From Pseudanabaena sp. FACHB-1998 (lineage in GTDB: Bacteria; Cyanobacteriota; Cyanobacteriia; Pseudanabaenales; Pseudanabaenaceae), in assembly GCF_014696355.1 (NCBI RefSeq), contig NZ_JACJQA010000024.1, positions 62,001-126,000 of the forward strand: a stretch of 64,000 nucleotides of DNA. Reading direction: 5' to 3'. Under the pieces are notes generated by a model that saw only the letters and a list, made by a program, of their open reading frames with translations, was not told the DNA's origin and did not search any database. Numbering within the stretch: position 1 is the stretch's first letter; each line of letters starts with the position of its first letter. This document shows positions 52,027 through 59,694 of the stretch, one piece after another. Both the position numbers and the translations under genes were made by a program.

Positions 52027-53712
52027 TTACTGGGTTTGAGATAAAGAAGTATCTCGATGCTTAATTAAAGTCTCTACGGGTAAATTAGTGCGAAGGTGTT
52101 GCCAAGGTAATACTTGATTTACATCCCAATTTTCATGGACATACCAAGCTAAAGGTGGCAACTGTTCCCGCAATTCCTTAAAGGCGCGTTTATAGGAACC
52201 ATCGCTCGGTACATCGCCATCGCTATAGCTACAAGCCAAAATCAATAACTTAGTTAGGCGGCGATCGCCACGAGAAATGAGCGCTTGTACCAGCGAATCC
52301 TTGTAGCTTTCAGGACGAAAATCAATTCCCTTTGGTAATAACTTCTTACGGAAATGTTGCATTTTCTTCTCGGCAGAAGTGTTGACCCCTTGCCATTGCC
52401 AAGGCGTATGGGATTTGGGAACAAAAGTACTACAACCAAAGGTTATCTTTAATTTTGGTGCGATTTTGCGAAGGGAAATTAACATCTCAATAGTTTGCTC
52501 GATATCATCATCATTTTCCATCGGTATACCTGCCATACCATAGAGCTTGAGAGACTTCAAACCACCAGCCTGTGCATTAATTGCCGCCTGTCTAATTTCA
52601 TCGTTATGTAATTTCTTATTAATAATTTCCCGCAAGCGTTCAGAACCGCTTTCGATCGCAATGGTAACAGAGCGGCTATCTCGAGTAGAGAGAATTCGCG
52701 CCAATTTCTCCGTGAGTGTATTAGTACGCACAGAGGCGAGACTGAGGCGCACATCATCAAACTGCGGCTGGGCGAGATGATCCAGTAAAGCATCAAATTC
52801 AGGATGTTGGGTAATTGATGCACCGAGCAAGCCCAATCGTTTAGTTACGCTCAGTCCCTTAGCGATCGCAGGAATTAAACTTGATTCTAGACTTGCCGTT
52901 CTAAAGGGGAGGGTTAAATAACTGGCTAAACAGAAGCGGCACATCTCTGGACAACTCCGCACCACTTCCACCATAAAAATGCTCTCCCAAGCCGCCTTTT
53001 CGGTAACGACCGTAGAAGCCGAAAGAGTATTGCCCTTATAGGTCTGTTTATGCACTAGGGCGGGAATATCCGAGTCAATGGGTTGAATTGAAGCGATCGC
53101 GCCATCTTCTGATTCGTAAGTAACTTCATAGAACTGCGGAACATAAATTCCATCTAGTTTGGCAAGATGACGCAGTTTCACGTCACGACTAGCATGGCGC
53201 ACTTCCTGATAAGCCTTGAGAAAGTTCCCAATTAATTCTTCACCATCTCCCAGTAGCACAATGTCAAACCATGCTGCAAAGGGTTCAGGATTAGCCGTGA
53301 GGACAGGTCCCCCACCAAATACGAGGGGATGCTCATCGGTGCGATCGCTTGTATCTATGGGAATCTCAAATTGCTTTAGCGCCGCCAAAATATTCACGTA
53401 ATCCAGTTCCCACGAAAACGAGAATCCTAATATTTCAATCTGACGCGGTAAATTCTCATGGGCATCGGTAAACCATCGACTCACATTAACCTGCGATCGC
53501 GTAGCTAAGTTTGCCCAAACCCCTTGATAGCCTAAGCTAGTGATGCCAACGGTGTAGGTACTTGGGAAAGCAAAGACAATATTTACTGCATCATGATCTG
53601 GTGTAGTGGGGTCAAACAGTAAATATTCAGACTGAAAGTAGGATTGATTCAAGGTTTCGGCAATAGATCGCAATATCGCTATTATGCCAGCAATTTTCGA
53701 CCGACGACTCAA
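52027..53712 (-). CDS. Radical SAM protein with B12-binding-like N-domain
   Basis: A 561-residue protein. Residues 45-160 form a Rossmann-like domain with FAFPSTYTVGITSLGYQGVW and VLLGDGEELI, as in B12-binding radical SAM proteins. The cluster ligands are C254, C258 and C261 in CPEMCRFC. The SAM-binding region follows with IAIESGSERLREIINK. The C-terminal part has TFVPKSHTPWQWQG, seen in the TIGR03960-like family. The reaction is unknown. The first start (TTG 53712) lies in a hairpin arm, so translation may begin slightly downstream. Confidence 0.85.
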   Translation of the reverse strand: MSRRSKIAGIIAILRSIAETLNQSYFQSEYLLFDPTTPDHDAVNIVFAFPSTYTVGITSLGYQGVWANLATRSQVNVSRWFTDAHENLPRQIEILGFSFSWELDYVNILAALKQFEIPIDTSDRTDEHPLVFGGGPVLTANPEPFAAWFDIVLLGDGEELIGNFLKAYQEVRHASRDVKLRHLAKLDGIYVPQFYEVTYESEDGAIASIQPIDSDIPALVHKQTYKGNTLSASTVVTEKAAWESIFMVEVVRSCPEMCRFCLASYLTLPFRTASLESSLIPAIAKGLSVTKRLGLLGASITQHPEFDALLDHLAQPQFDDVRLSLASVRTNTLTEKLARILSTRDSRSVTIAIESGSERLREIINKKLHNDEIRQAAINAQAGGLKSLKLYGMAGIPMENDDDIEQTIEMLISLRKIAPKLKITFGCSTFVPKSHTPWQWQGVNTSAEKKMQHFRKKLLPKGIDFRPESYKDSLVQALISRGDRRLTKLLILACSYSDGDVPSDGSYKRAFKELREQLPPLAWYVHENWDVNQVLPWQHLRTNLPVETLIKHRDTSLSQTQ

Positions 53713-53759
53713 GAAGCATTTCCCAAATATTGCTTTGCAATATTTGGGAAATGCTTCTT
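53711..53759. repeat. Perfect hairpin AAGAAGCATTTCCCAAATAT plus TGC
   Basis: A 23-bp stem with a TTT loop between two minus-strand genes. It touches the first possible start codon of the radical SAM gene and ends four bases before the end of the DUF3598-like gene. Confidence 0.72.
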
Positions 53760-53762
53760 GGC

Positions 53763-54233
53763 TTAGGCAATTCGGATTTCTTCGATAAAGGAAATGCCAT
53801 CAAAAATGCCATTTTTAAAAGCTTGGGTGCTACGCACGCGCTGATGATCATCGAGTAAAGTCATGGTTTCGATAAACTTAATGAGTGCATCATCTTGCGT
53901 TTTTGTAGCCTGAAAGCAAACTAAGCCCTGCCCTGCATCCCACGCGATCGCTTCAAAGTCAGAGTAACTACGAGAACGCATTGTTAAAATCTGATCTACA
54001 AATTCTCCTTCAAAATCAAGCTGAAGTCGGGAGCCATCGGCATATTCATATTTGTTTACCTGTCGGTATTGATTACCAGCGATCGCGATCGTAAAGCTGC
54101 CTACAAAACTACGGGAGAATTGTCCTTGTTTGTCGGTTTTAATATATTCGCCTTGCCAAGTACCAAGATGACGGATAAAGATTTCAGGAACTTGGGAGCG
54201 ATCGGGCGGTATCTCAAGGTTATTAATCATCAA
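53763..54233 (-). CDS. DUF3598-like (lipocalin-fold) protein
   Basis: A 156-residue beta-rich protein: FIRHLGTWQGEYIKTD, then strands YRQVNKYEYADGSRL and ILTMRSRSYSDFEAIAWD, ending FDGISFIEEIRIA. The HLGTWxGxY opening suggests the DUF3598 family, related to the CpcT/CpeS lipocalin fold of phycobilin lyases. No lyase function is implied. It stands upstream of the radical SAM gene on the same strand, separated by a hairpin. The family call is tentative. Confidence 0.65.
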   Translation of the reverse strand: MMINNLEIPPDRSQVPEIFIRHLGTWQGEYIKTDKQGQFSRSFVGSFTIAIAGNQYRQVNKYEYADGSRLQLDFEGEFVDQILTMRSRSYSDFEAIAWDAGQGLVCFQATKTQDDALIKFIETMTLLDDHQRVRSTQAFKNGIFDGISFIEEIRIA

Positions 54234-54277
54234 CTTTCGCCTTTGTTTTTATAAATTTTTTCACGACTCAATGCCAA

Positions 54278-54360
54278 AACAAAAAATGGCTACGCCATTT
54301 TTTGTTATTAAAACTAGAGGTATTCGTTTTGCCTAGGGCAAAATGAATACCTCTAGTTTT
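54278..54360. repeat. Two adjacent hairpins
   Basis: AACAAAAAATGGC/GCCATTTTTTGTT (54278-54306, core ATGGCTACGCCAT) is followed by AAAACTAGAGGTATTCGTTT plus TGCC pairing, with one mismatch, around TAG (54310-54360). They lie directly after the stop of the minus-strand FAD monooxygenase gene. Confidence 0.75.
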
Positions 54361-54362
54361 TG

Positions 54363-55433
54363 TTAACGCCGCCCAATTTTTTGGCTAACTTCACGACTGC
54401 TGCGCTGATACTCATGGACGATGGGTAATCGTTCCGTCTGATAACTTGCCAGAGCTTCAGCAATATTGTCACTGGATTTGAGATGTCGCACCAAAGCCAA
54501 GCCATCTTCCCATCCTGAAGTCATCCCCCTAGCACGAGTAGAGCTTTTAGCATGAGCCGCATCGCCAATTAACAGAACTCGACCATCATATAACTGTGGC
54601 AATGGATCGATATCGTAGGAATAGCGACAGATTATATTTTCTAGAGGAGTTGATGCAATTACCTGTCGAGCATCCTCTGGTAGCTTCGCTAATTCTTGAG
54701 CAGGTATTTCTGTGTTCGTTGGATGTAGCGTCTGTTTTTCTATATCGGTTTGTTCGGTTTCAATGAAAAAGCCCCAATGGGTATGGGTTGCATCGATGTG
54801 AAAAAAGTTAGCATAGATGCCACGACCGCGCACATAGACAAAAAAGTTTCCTTCGGGACAGAAGCTATCATCTTCCACAATTCCCCGCCAGACGAGATCC
54901 CCTAAATAATTAAGCTCAATATTGCCAACCACAGACGGACGGACTTTTGAGAGAATGCCATCAGCCCCGATAATCAAGTCGCCTTCCCATTGACTGCCAT
55001 CTTTAAAATGGGCGATCGCGCTATGAGGAGTCTGGGCGATCGATGACACCTGAGCATTAAAGGTAATGCGATCGCTCGGCAAAGTATCGAGAATGGCTTC
55101 TAAAATCGCCTTGCGATGTACCAACATTCCCGGAATCTCTCCTTCCTCATAGGTCACAGATTCAGAATTAATAAATCCACCTTTAAGGTTCCGAAACTCA
55201 AACAACTTAACAGGATTACCAGCTTCAATAATTTTTTTAGTGATTTGAGGGTTTCCATCATGGAGAGCTTGCATCCCCGATCGCACGATCAGAATGCCAC
55301 AGCCATCGGTACGCACGGCAGGAGATTTCTCAAACAGGCTGACTTCAAATCCCTCTTGAATCAGTAAACTGGCAAGATAAGCCCCTGATGTCCCTGCGCC
55401 GATAATCCCAATCCTGCTATTGCTAGAAACCAT
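54363..55433 (-). CDS. FAD-dependent aromatic-type monooxygenase
   Basis: A 356-residue flavoprotein. The dinucleotide fold IGIIGAGTSGAYLASLL opens the chain at 8-24. DLIIGADGILSKVR is the DG motif and VLLIGDAAHAKSSTRARG the GD motif, as in the p-hydroxybenzoate hydroxylase group. It could hydroxylate an aromatic or act as a carotenoid- or tetracycline-type oxidase; the substrate is unknown. It is a single gene with hairpins downstream. Confidence 0.88.
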   Translation of the reverse strand: MVSSNSRIGIIGAGTSGAYLASLLIQEGFEVSLFEKSPAVRTDGCGILIVRSGMQALHDGNPQITKKIIEAGNPVKLFEFRNLKGGFINSESVTYEEGEIPGMLVHRKAILEAILDTLPSDRITFNAQVSSIAQTPHSAIAHFKDGSQWEGDLIIGADGILSKVRPSVVGNIELNYLGDLVWRGIVEDDSFCPEGNFFVYVRGRGIYANFFHIDATHTHWGFFIETEQTDIEKQTLHPTNTEIPAQELAKLPEDARQVIASTPLENIICRYSYDIDPLPQLYDGRVLLIGDAAHAKSSTRARGMTSGWEDGLALVRHLKSSDNIAEALASYQTERLPIVHEYQRSSREVSQKIGRR

Positions 55434-55755
55434 TTATGCCTCTTCAAGTTTGGCTTTCATTTTGGCGTTGCCCTGATCATAATCAATATTTCTTTGTCTG
55501 CAAGTTTTTTGTAACTTATGTAACATTAATTTCTTCCCCGTTAATAATTGAGTATTGCGCGGCAAAGCCCCCCATACTCAATTATTCTAATTTTACTTTC
55601 GCAAATCAATACGAAATCTGTAGCACATGGGTAGTGCGCCCCCGCCTCTGATCTACCTATCCAACTGGTAATCATTGAAAAAAGCAATAGGGGGAGATCG
55701 TCAAAAGATATAGAATAAACCTAGTCAAAACCACAGCAGGGAGTTTCAAGAAAAT
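55434..55755. other. Divergent spacer upstream of ndhS
   Basis: A 322-base gap between divergent genes. It holds an imperfect hairpin at about 55552-55595 (TAATAATTGAGTATTGCGCGG...CCATACTCAATTATTC, in part). The promoters of the monooxygenase gene and ndhS must lie here but could not be resolved. No small gene was found. Confidence 0.6.
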
Positions 55756-55965
55756 ATGCAGCCAATCATTTTTCCGGGTTCAGCAGTGCGGGTTGTAAAT
55801 GAAGGTGACACCTATTACGGATTTCAAGGACAGGTACAGCGTGTAACTGATGGTCGAGTTGCCGTGATTTTTGGTGGTGGGAACTGGGAAAAGATGGTGT
55901 CCTTTCGGGCAAATGAGTTAGAACTGATCGATACAACCGTTAGTTCTAAAGCCAAGAAAAAATAA
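55756..55965 (+). CDS. ndhS: NDH-1 subunit S (ferredoxin-docking SH3-like subunit)
   Basis: A 69-residue protein, [20 protein letters not shown] then [20 protein letters not shown] and [11 protein letters not shown]. It has an SH3-like fold and matches NdhS, the subunit near the ferredoxin-binding site of the photosynthetic NDH-1 complex, used in cyclic electron flow. The length and the Lys-rich tail KAKKK fit. The ribosome site GGGAG lies before the ATG. A TA-type miniature element follows 25 bases after its stop. Confidence 0.88.
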   Translation: MQPIIFPGSAVRVVNEGDTYYGFQGQVQRVTDGRVAVIFGGGNWEKMVSFRANELELIDTTVSSKAKKK

Positions 55966-55990
55966 TGTATCTAAAGGTGCGGCTCGCTCT

Positions 55991-56106
55991 TATAGCTGTT
56001 GCCATTCTTGTTAGGACACAAAACCCAAGAAGCGAGTTGCGGCGCGAAGCGCCGCAACTCGCTTCTTGGGTTTTGATTTGTCCTCCTGCAAGTGACCACA
56101 GCTATA
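55991..56106. mobile_element. 116-bp miniature inverted-repeat element, TA-type (copy 2)
   Basis: The ends are TATAGCTGTTGCCA and TGACCACAGCTATA. Its two arms are the inverted arms of the copy at 9200-9315 with few differences, while the central stem AACCCAAGAAGCGAGTTGCG plus GCGC is perfect. Equal length and conserved ends mark it as one family. Confidence 0.88.
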
Positions 56107-56138
56107 ACTCAGCATTGCTGATTCTGATCTCTAGAACC

Positions 56139-56247
56139 TTAATATCAATCCCCAAAAGTGTGACGACACTTTTGGAGATTAAAAACCAAACCTAGTAAGA
56201 GTTTTAAGAACACAAAATGGCTACGCTATTTTGTGTTTTGGTATATA
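56139..56247. mobile_element. Two-hairpin miniature element, TTATACCAAA-type (copy 2)
   Basis: Hairpin 1 is CCCCAAAAGTG/CACTTTTGGAG, the linker is ATTAAAAACCAAACCTAGTA, and hairpin 2 is AACACAAAATGGC/GCTATTTTGTGTT followed by TTGGTATA. It is collinear with 45920-46026. Its right end supplies an ATG (56217) in frame with the next gene. Confidence 0.78.
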
Positions 56248-56345
56248 AATCTAAAAAACCTACTATTAGATTTGTACGAGATTCACAATTAGGCGTATGC
56301 TCAATTGTAGATCTGACTATTGAGCAAGGATATTGTGCGGTTGCT

Positions 56346-56903
56346 GTGACAAATTCACCAACTCCAGATAAAGGAACTAGTAAATCTATAGGCAAACCAT
56401 CGAGTAATTTGCCCTCGGATCATCCTGTGATGACTTTGCTTGTGCGGAGTACAGTTCTGGGTGTAGGGGCGATCGCAGGAATTGTGACTGGCTTAGCGAT
56501 CGCTTTTGTGCGACCAGATTTAGTATGGCAACCCTCCTTTAATTTCTTAAATTACAAAAAGCAGCAATTTACTCTCGCCTCAGATGCGTTGTTTGAATCA
56601 GATAAAGCAAGCATTCGTCCTGAAAGCTTTCGATTACTGGATGAAGTGGCGGCGCAACTGCCCCTAGAAAAAGGTAAACGCATTAGAATTAATGGACATA
56701 CTGACGTAGCTAGTACTGACAATGCGCTCACCTTGTCCTATTTACGGGCTTCGGCGGTTAAAGAATATTTGGTAAGACTGCGGGGTGAGCAAAGCTATTA
56801 TTGGACGGTGGTGGGCTATGGCGCGACTCGTCCTTTAGCCAGTAGCGCTGGCGATAGTAATAGCAAAGGTAATCGCCGTATCGAGATTTTTGTAGATGAT
56901 TAG
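56346..56903 (+). CDS. OmpA-family peptidoglycan-binding protein
   Basis: The C-terminal domain (about 110-185 of the short form) has FTLASDALFESDKASIRPES, then IRINGHTDVASTDNALTLSY and a final GNRRIEIFVDD, the OmpA/MotB fold that binds peptidoglycan. An N-terminal membrane helix is in TVLGVGAIAGIVTGLAIAFV. The open frame extends up to 56217, but that part is encoded by a repeat element, so I prefer GTG 56346; the ATG at 56430 is another choice. The gene ends two bases before rnz, so both probably share a transcript. Confidence 0.82.
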   Translation: MTNSPTPDKGTSKSIGKPSSNLPSDHPVMTLLVRSTVLGVGAIAGIVTGLAIAFVRPDLVWQPSFNFLNYKKQQFTLASDALFESDKASIRPESFRLLDEVAAQLPLEKGKRIRINGHTDVASTDNALTLSYLRASAVKEYLVRLRGEQSYYWTVVGYGATRPLASSAGDSNSKGNRRIEIFVDD

Positions 56904-56905
56904 AT

Positions 56906-57841
56906 ATGCAGATCACTTTTCTCGGTACTAGTTCAGGGGTTCCCACTCGCGGACGCAATGTCTCTAGTGTGGCGGTAAGGCTGCCACAACGGGCTGAGGT
57001 TTGGCTGCTGGACTGCGGCGAAGCTACTCAGCATCAATTGCTGCGAAGTGATGTAAAAATTAGCCAAATCACCAAAATTTTTATTACCCATATGCATGGT
57101 GATCACATTTTTGGATTGCCGGGGCTATTGGCAAGTTGTGGGATGGCGGGAAATGTTAGCCATATTGATATTTATGGACCCTCAGGGTTGGGCGAATATT
57201 TGGATGCTTGTTTACGCTACAGCGAAACGCGGCTTTCCTATTCGATTAAGGTGCATCGGGTCAAAACAGGGATAGTTTGTGAAGATTCAGAATTTTATGT
57301 GATGGCAGCACCTCTTAAACATAAGGTAACTGCCCATGGTTTTAGATTAGTAGAACGCGATCGCGCAGGTAAGTTTGATGTCGATAAGGCGGTCGCCATG
57401 AATATTCCCGCAGGGCCGCTTTTTGGCGCACTCAAGCAGGGCAAGATTGTCACTCTTCCTGATGGGCGCAAGATTGATGGAAAGGAATTTTGTGGCGCAC
57501 CGCAGATTGGGCGCAAGATTGCCTACTGCACGGATACGATTTTTTGTGATAGCTCGGTGGAGTTGGCGCAAAATGCCGATGTCTTAATCCATGAGACTAC
57601 CTTTGCCCATCAAGATTCAGATATGGCGTTTCAGCGCCTCCATTCCACTAGCACGATGGCGGCGCAAGTGGCTCTATTGGCAAATGTGAAGCAGTTAATC
57701 ATGACCCATTTCAGTCCAAGGTATGCCCCCGGAAATGCCGTTTTATTGGAAGATCTCGTAAATGAAGCAAGAATGATTTTTGCAAATACCATTCCTGCCT
57801 ATGATTTCATGACCTACGAGATTGCTCCGCCACAAAAATAA
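56906..57841 (+). CDS. rnz: Ribonuclease Z
   Basis: It trims the 3' trailer of tRNA precursors. The metallo-beta-lactamase motif THMHGDH has H62, H64, D66 and H67. Further ligands are in YCTDTIF and the HFSPRY motif. The exosite arm region is around 145-200. At 311 residues it is the short RNase Z form. Its ATG follows the OmpA-family stop by two bases. A perfect hairpin terminator is downstream. Confidence 0.95.
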   Translation: MQITFLGTSSGVPTRGRNVSSVAVRLPQRAEVWLLDCGEATQHQLLRSDVKISQITKIFITHMHGDHIFGLPGLLASCGMAGNVSHIDIYGPSGLGEYLDACLRYSETRLSYSIKVHRVKTGIVCEDSEFYVMAAPLKHKVTAHGFRLVERDRAGKFDVDKAVAMNIPAGPLFGALKQGKIVTLPDGRKIDGKEFCGAPQIGRKIAYCTDTIFCDSSVELAQNADVLIHETTFAHQDSDMAFQRLHSTSTMAAQVALLANVKQLIMTHFSPRYAPGNAVLLEDLVNEARMIFANTIPAYDFMTYEIAPPQK

Positions 57842-57846
57842 AAAAC

Positions 57847-57887
57847 AGCTTTTTGATAGTGCGGCTTCGCCGCACTATCAAAAAGCT
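57847..57887. terminator. Hairpin terminator of rnz
   Basis: AGCTTTTTGATAGTGCGGC pairs perfectly with its complement around TTC, six bases past the rnz stop. Confidence 0.75.
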
Positions 57888-57910
57888 AAATTATGACAAT
57901 TTTTGTGATG

Positions 57911-58007
57911 TATAGCTGTGGTCACTTGCCTTACGCCCTCAAAAAGCGAATTGCGGCGCGTCGCGCCGCAACTCGTTTTCTGGTTTTGAAGAATGTCAAC
58001 AGCTATA
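57911..58007. mobile_element. 97-bp miniature inverted-repeat element, TA-type (shortened copy 3)
   Basis: It begins TATAGCTGTGGTCACTTG, like copy 1, and ends AACAGCTATA. The centre is AAAAGCGAATTGCGGCGC...GCGCCGCAACTCGTTTTC with small mismatches. It is 19 bases shorter than the full copies. Confidence 0.8.
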
Positions 58008-58052
58008 ATCCCAAATGAAGAAATGGCTAAGCCATTTCTTCATTTGGGATTA
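58006..58052. terminator. TAATCCCAAATGAAGAAATG hairpin between convergent genes
   Basis: A perfect 22-bp stem with core ATGGCTAAGCCAT, between rnz and the beta-helix gene. It abuts, and slightly overlaps, the TA-type element. Confidence 0.75.
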
Positions 58053-58061
58053 GGCAGGGAT

Positions 58062-59534
58062 TTAGCGAAAGGAAATAATTTCCCCATTAACACCCGACTG
58101 GGCTAATTTCTGGAGCATGGCATCGGCGGCTGGGCGATCGCTATATGCACCAACCTGCCACAGGATTCGACCGCTACGGGAAAGGCGGAAGGCATCGGGA
58201 ATCATGGTTTTGACCTTTTGCGTAATTGCGAAGGAAGTATTTGGCACAACTACCCGATATTGAAATGGTTTGCCAGTTGTCGGATCGAGGGTGACGGGAG
58301 GTAAAGTTGCCACACGCGGAGCCGAGGTATTCGGAATATTATTAGGACTATATTCCCGCTCAATTGTAATCACCATTGGTGATTCTGGTTTTCTTGACGA
58401 ATTAGGAGAAGTGGAAATTACGGGACTTGGTAAGGCTTGACTCGGAGGTTTAGCAGGCACAAACACAGTTTTAGGAGGATTGATCGGCGCTACGGCAATA
58501 GCTGGAAGAGGGGGCTTGCTTGCCATAATGGGATTATTGCTGGGGGGAACGGAAGCTGTGAGATCGATTAAGCCCGTAACTCGCGATCGGTTGATTTGAT
58601 TACCAACTGCCGAAAGGGGAATCGTGGTGGCATTGTTAATATCGTATTCGCGATTGTTCTTGAAGATATTATTTCCCTGAGAGGAAGTTGTGCCTAAATC
58701 TGGCTGTGGTGCGCCATTACTGCTAGGCAAAACTACTAAACCATTGCGTTGATTGTCAAAGATGGCATTATTGCGAAGTGTGGGCTGAGCCGTATTAGAA
58801 ATAACGATGCCATCGACGTTGCGAGAGATGTTGTTATTAATGAGGACAACCTGTGATTGTTGTCCAATGGACAGACCAAAGCCAGTATTCTCAAATCGGT
58901 TATCACGGATTTCACCTGAGCTAGTTCCCAAAGCTGAGATACCGCTTCCCGTATTGCCTGCGAATAGATTATTGCCGATATAGGCTTTCGCATTGCCCGT
59001 GAGGAAGATGCCGTCATGGGTGCTGCGAACGAAGTTATTGTTGGCAATAACGACATTGCGACTAGACTCTAGCCATAGTCCATAGCCACGGGGATTGCTA
59101 TTGGTGATGGTGACACCTTCAATGCGGGAGTCACTAGCAGCAGCGATCGCGATATTTTGGCTCGCAAAGGTCGGACTAACAAAACGCCCACCACCACTAA
59201 TTACGACATTACTTCCATTTCCATTGCCGCGTAATACTGCTCCTTTAGGAAGACGAAGGGGAAAATTTTCACCCGTTGCTGCACTATAGTTACCCGCAGC
59301 TAATTGAAAGATAGTTCCTTGCTCTGGATTGGCGGCGATCGCGGCAGAGATGGTGCGAAAGGCTTGGGTTGGTGAGCCAGCACCCACGACATCCGCACCT
59401 TGTGGGGAGACAAAAACGATCTTTTGTTGGGTGGGTTGAGATTGCGCCCAAGCGATCGCTGGCAAATTGAGCGCAATGACAAAAGCGACGTTAGCTACAT
59501 TAATTACATTAGTAAGACAGGGAAACTTATTCAT
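58062..59534 (-). CDS. Exported beta-helix (DUF1565) protein with C-terminal SPOR domain
   Basis: A 490-residue exported protein. The signal peptide ends near AWAQS at about 30. Residues 38-320 are a right-handed parallel beta-helix: the DUF1565 opening VSPQGADVVGAGSPTQAFRT and then repeated NxF/NxI coils such as NVVIANNNFVRS. A Pro-rich linker (about 330-400) leads to a SPOR-like domain (about 405-488) with ILWQVGAYSDRPAADAMLQK. The SPOR part would bind denuded septal peptidoglycan. The beta-helix may bind or cleave a polysaccharide, with no active site assigned. Confidence 0.88.
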   Translation of the reverse strand: MNKFPCLTNVINVANVAFVIALNLPAIAWAQSQPTQQKIVFVSPQGADVVGAGSPTQAFRTISAAIAANPEQGTIFQLAAGNYSAATGENFPLRLPKGAVLRGNGNGSNVVISGGGRFVSPTFASQNIAIAAASDSRIEGVTITNSNPRGYGLWLESSRNVVIANNNFVRSTHDGIFLTGNAKAYIGNNLFAGNTGSGISALGTSSGEIRDNRFENTGFGLSIGQQSQVVLINNNISRNVDGIVISNTAQPTLRNNAIFDNQRNGLVVLPSSNGAPQPDLGTTSSQGNNIFKNNREYDINNATTIPLSAVGNQINRSRVTGLIDLTASVPPSNNPIMASKPPLPAIAVAPINPPKTVFVPAKPPSQALPSPVISTSPNSSRKPESPMVITIEREYSPNNIPNTSAPRVATLPPVTLDPTTGKPFQYRVVVPNTSFAITQKVKTMIPDAFRLSRSGRILWQVGAYSDRPAADAMLQKLAQSGVNGEIISFR

Positions 59535-59601
59535 ACCGAGACATCCTCAAGATATCTTGCAAACATGCAATTACAGACTAGCAGTAAGTTGCTTTTGTTT
59601 C

Positions 59602-59660
59602 TATAGCTATAAACCAATTGAGAGGTGCGGCACTTCGCGCCGCAATTCTCAATGATAAAA
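59602..59660. repeat. Degenerate TATAGC-flanked hairpin
   Basis: TATAGC at 59602 is followed by TTGAGAGGTGCGGC...GCCGCAATTCTCAA. A second short GCGGCACAAAGTGTC-type stem runs to 59690. It looks like an eroded miniature element between the cyclase and beta-helix genes. Confidence 0.5.
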
Positions 59661-59694
59661 ATGGCAATGATAAAAATGACACTTTGTGCCGCCT

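Noticed and set aside
52547-53401. Plus-strand frames opposite the radical SAM gene
   Set aside because: They are shadows without family features; the minus-strand gene has clear CxxxCxxC and SAM motifs.
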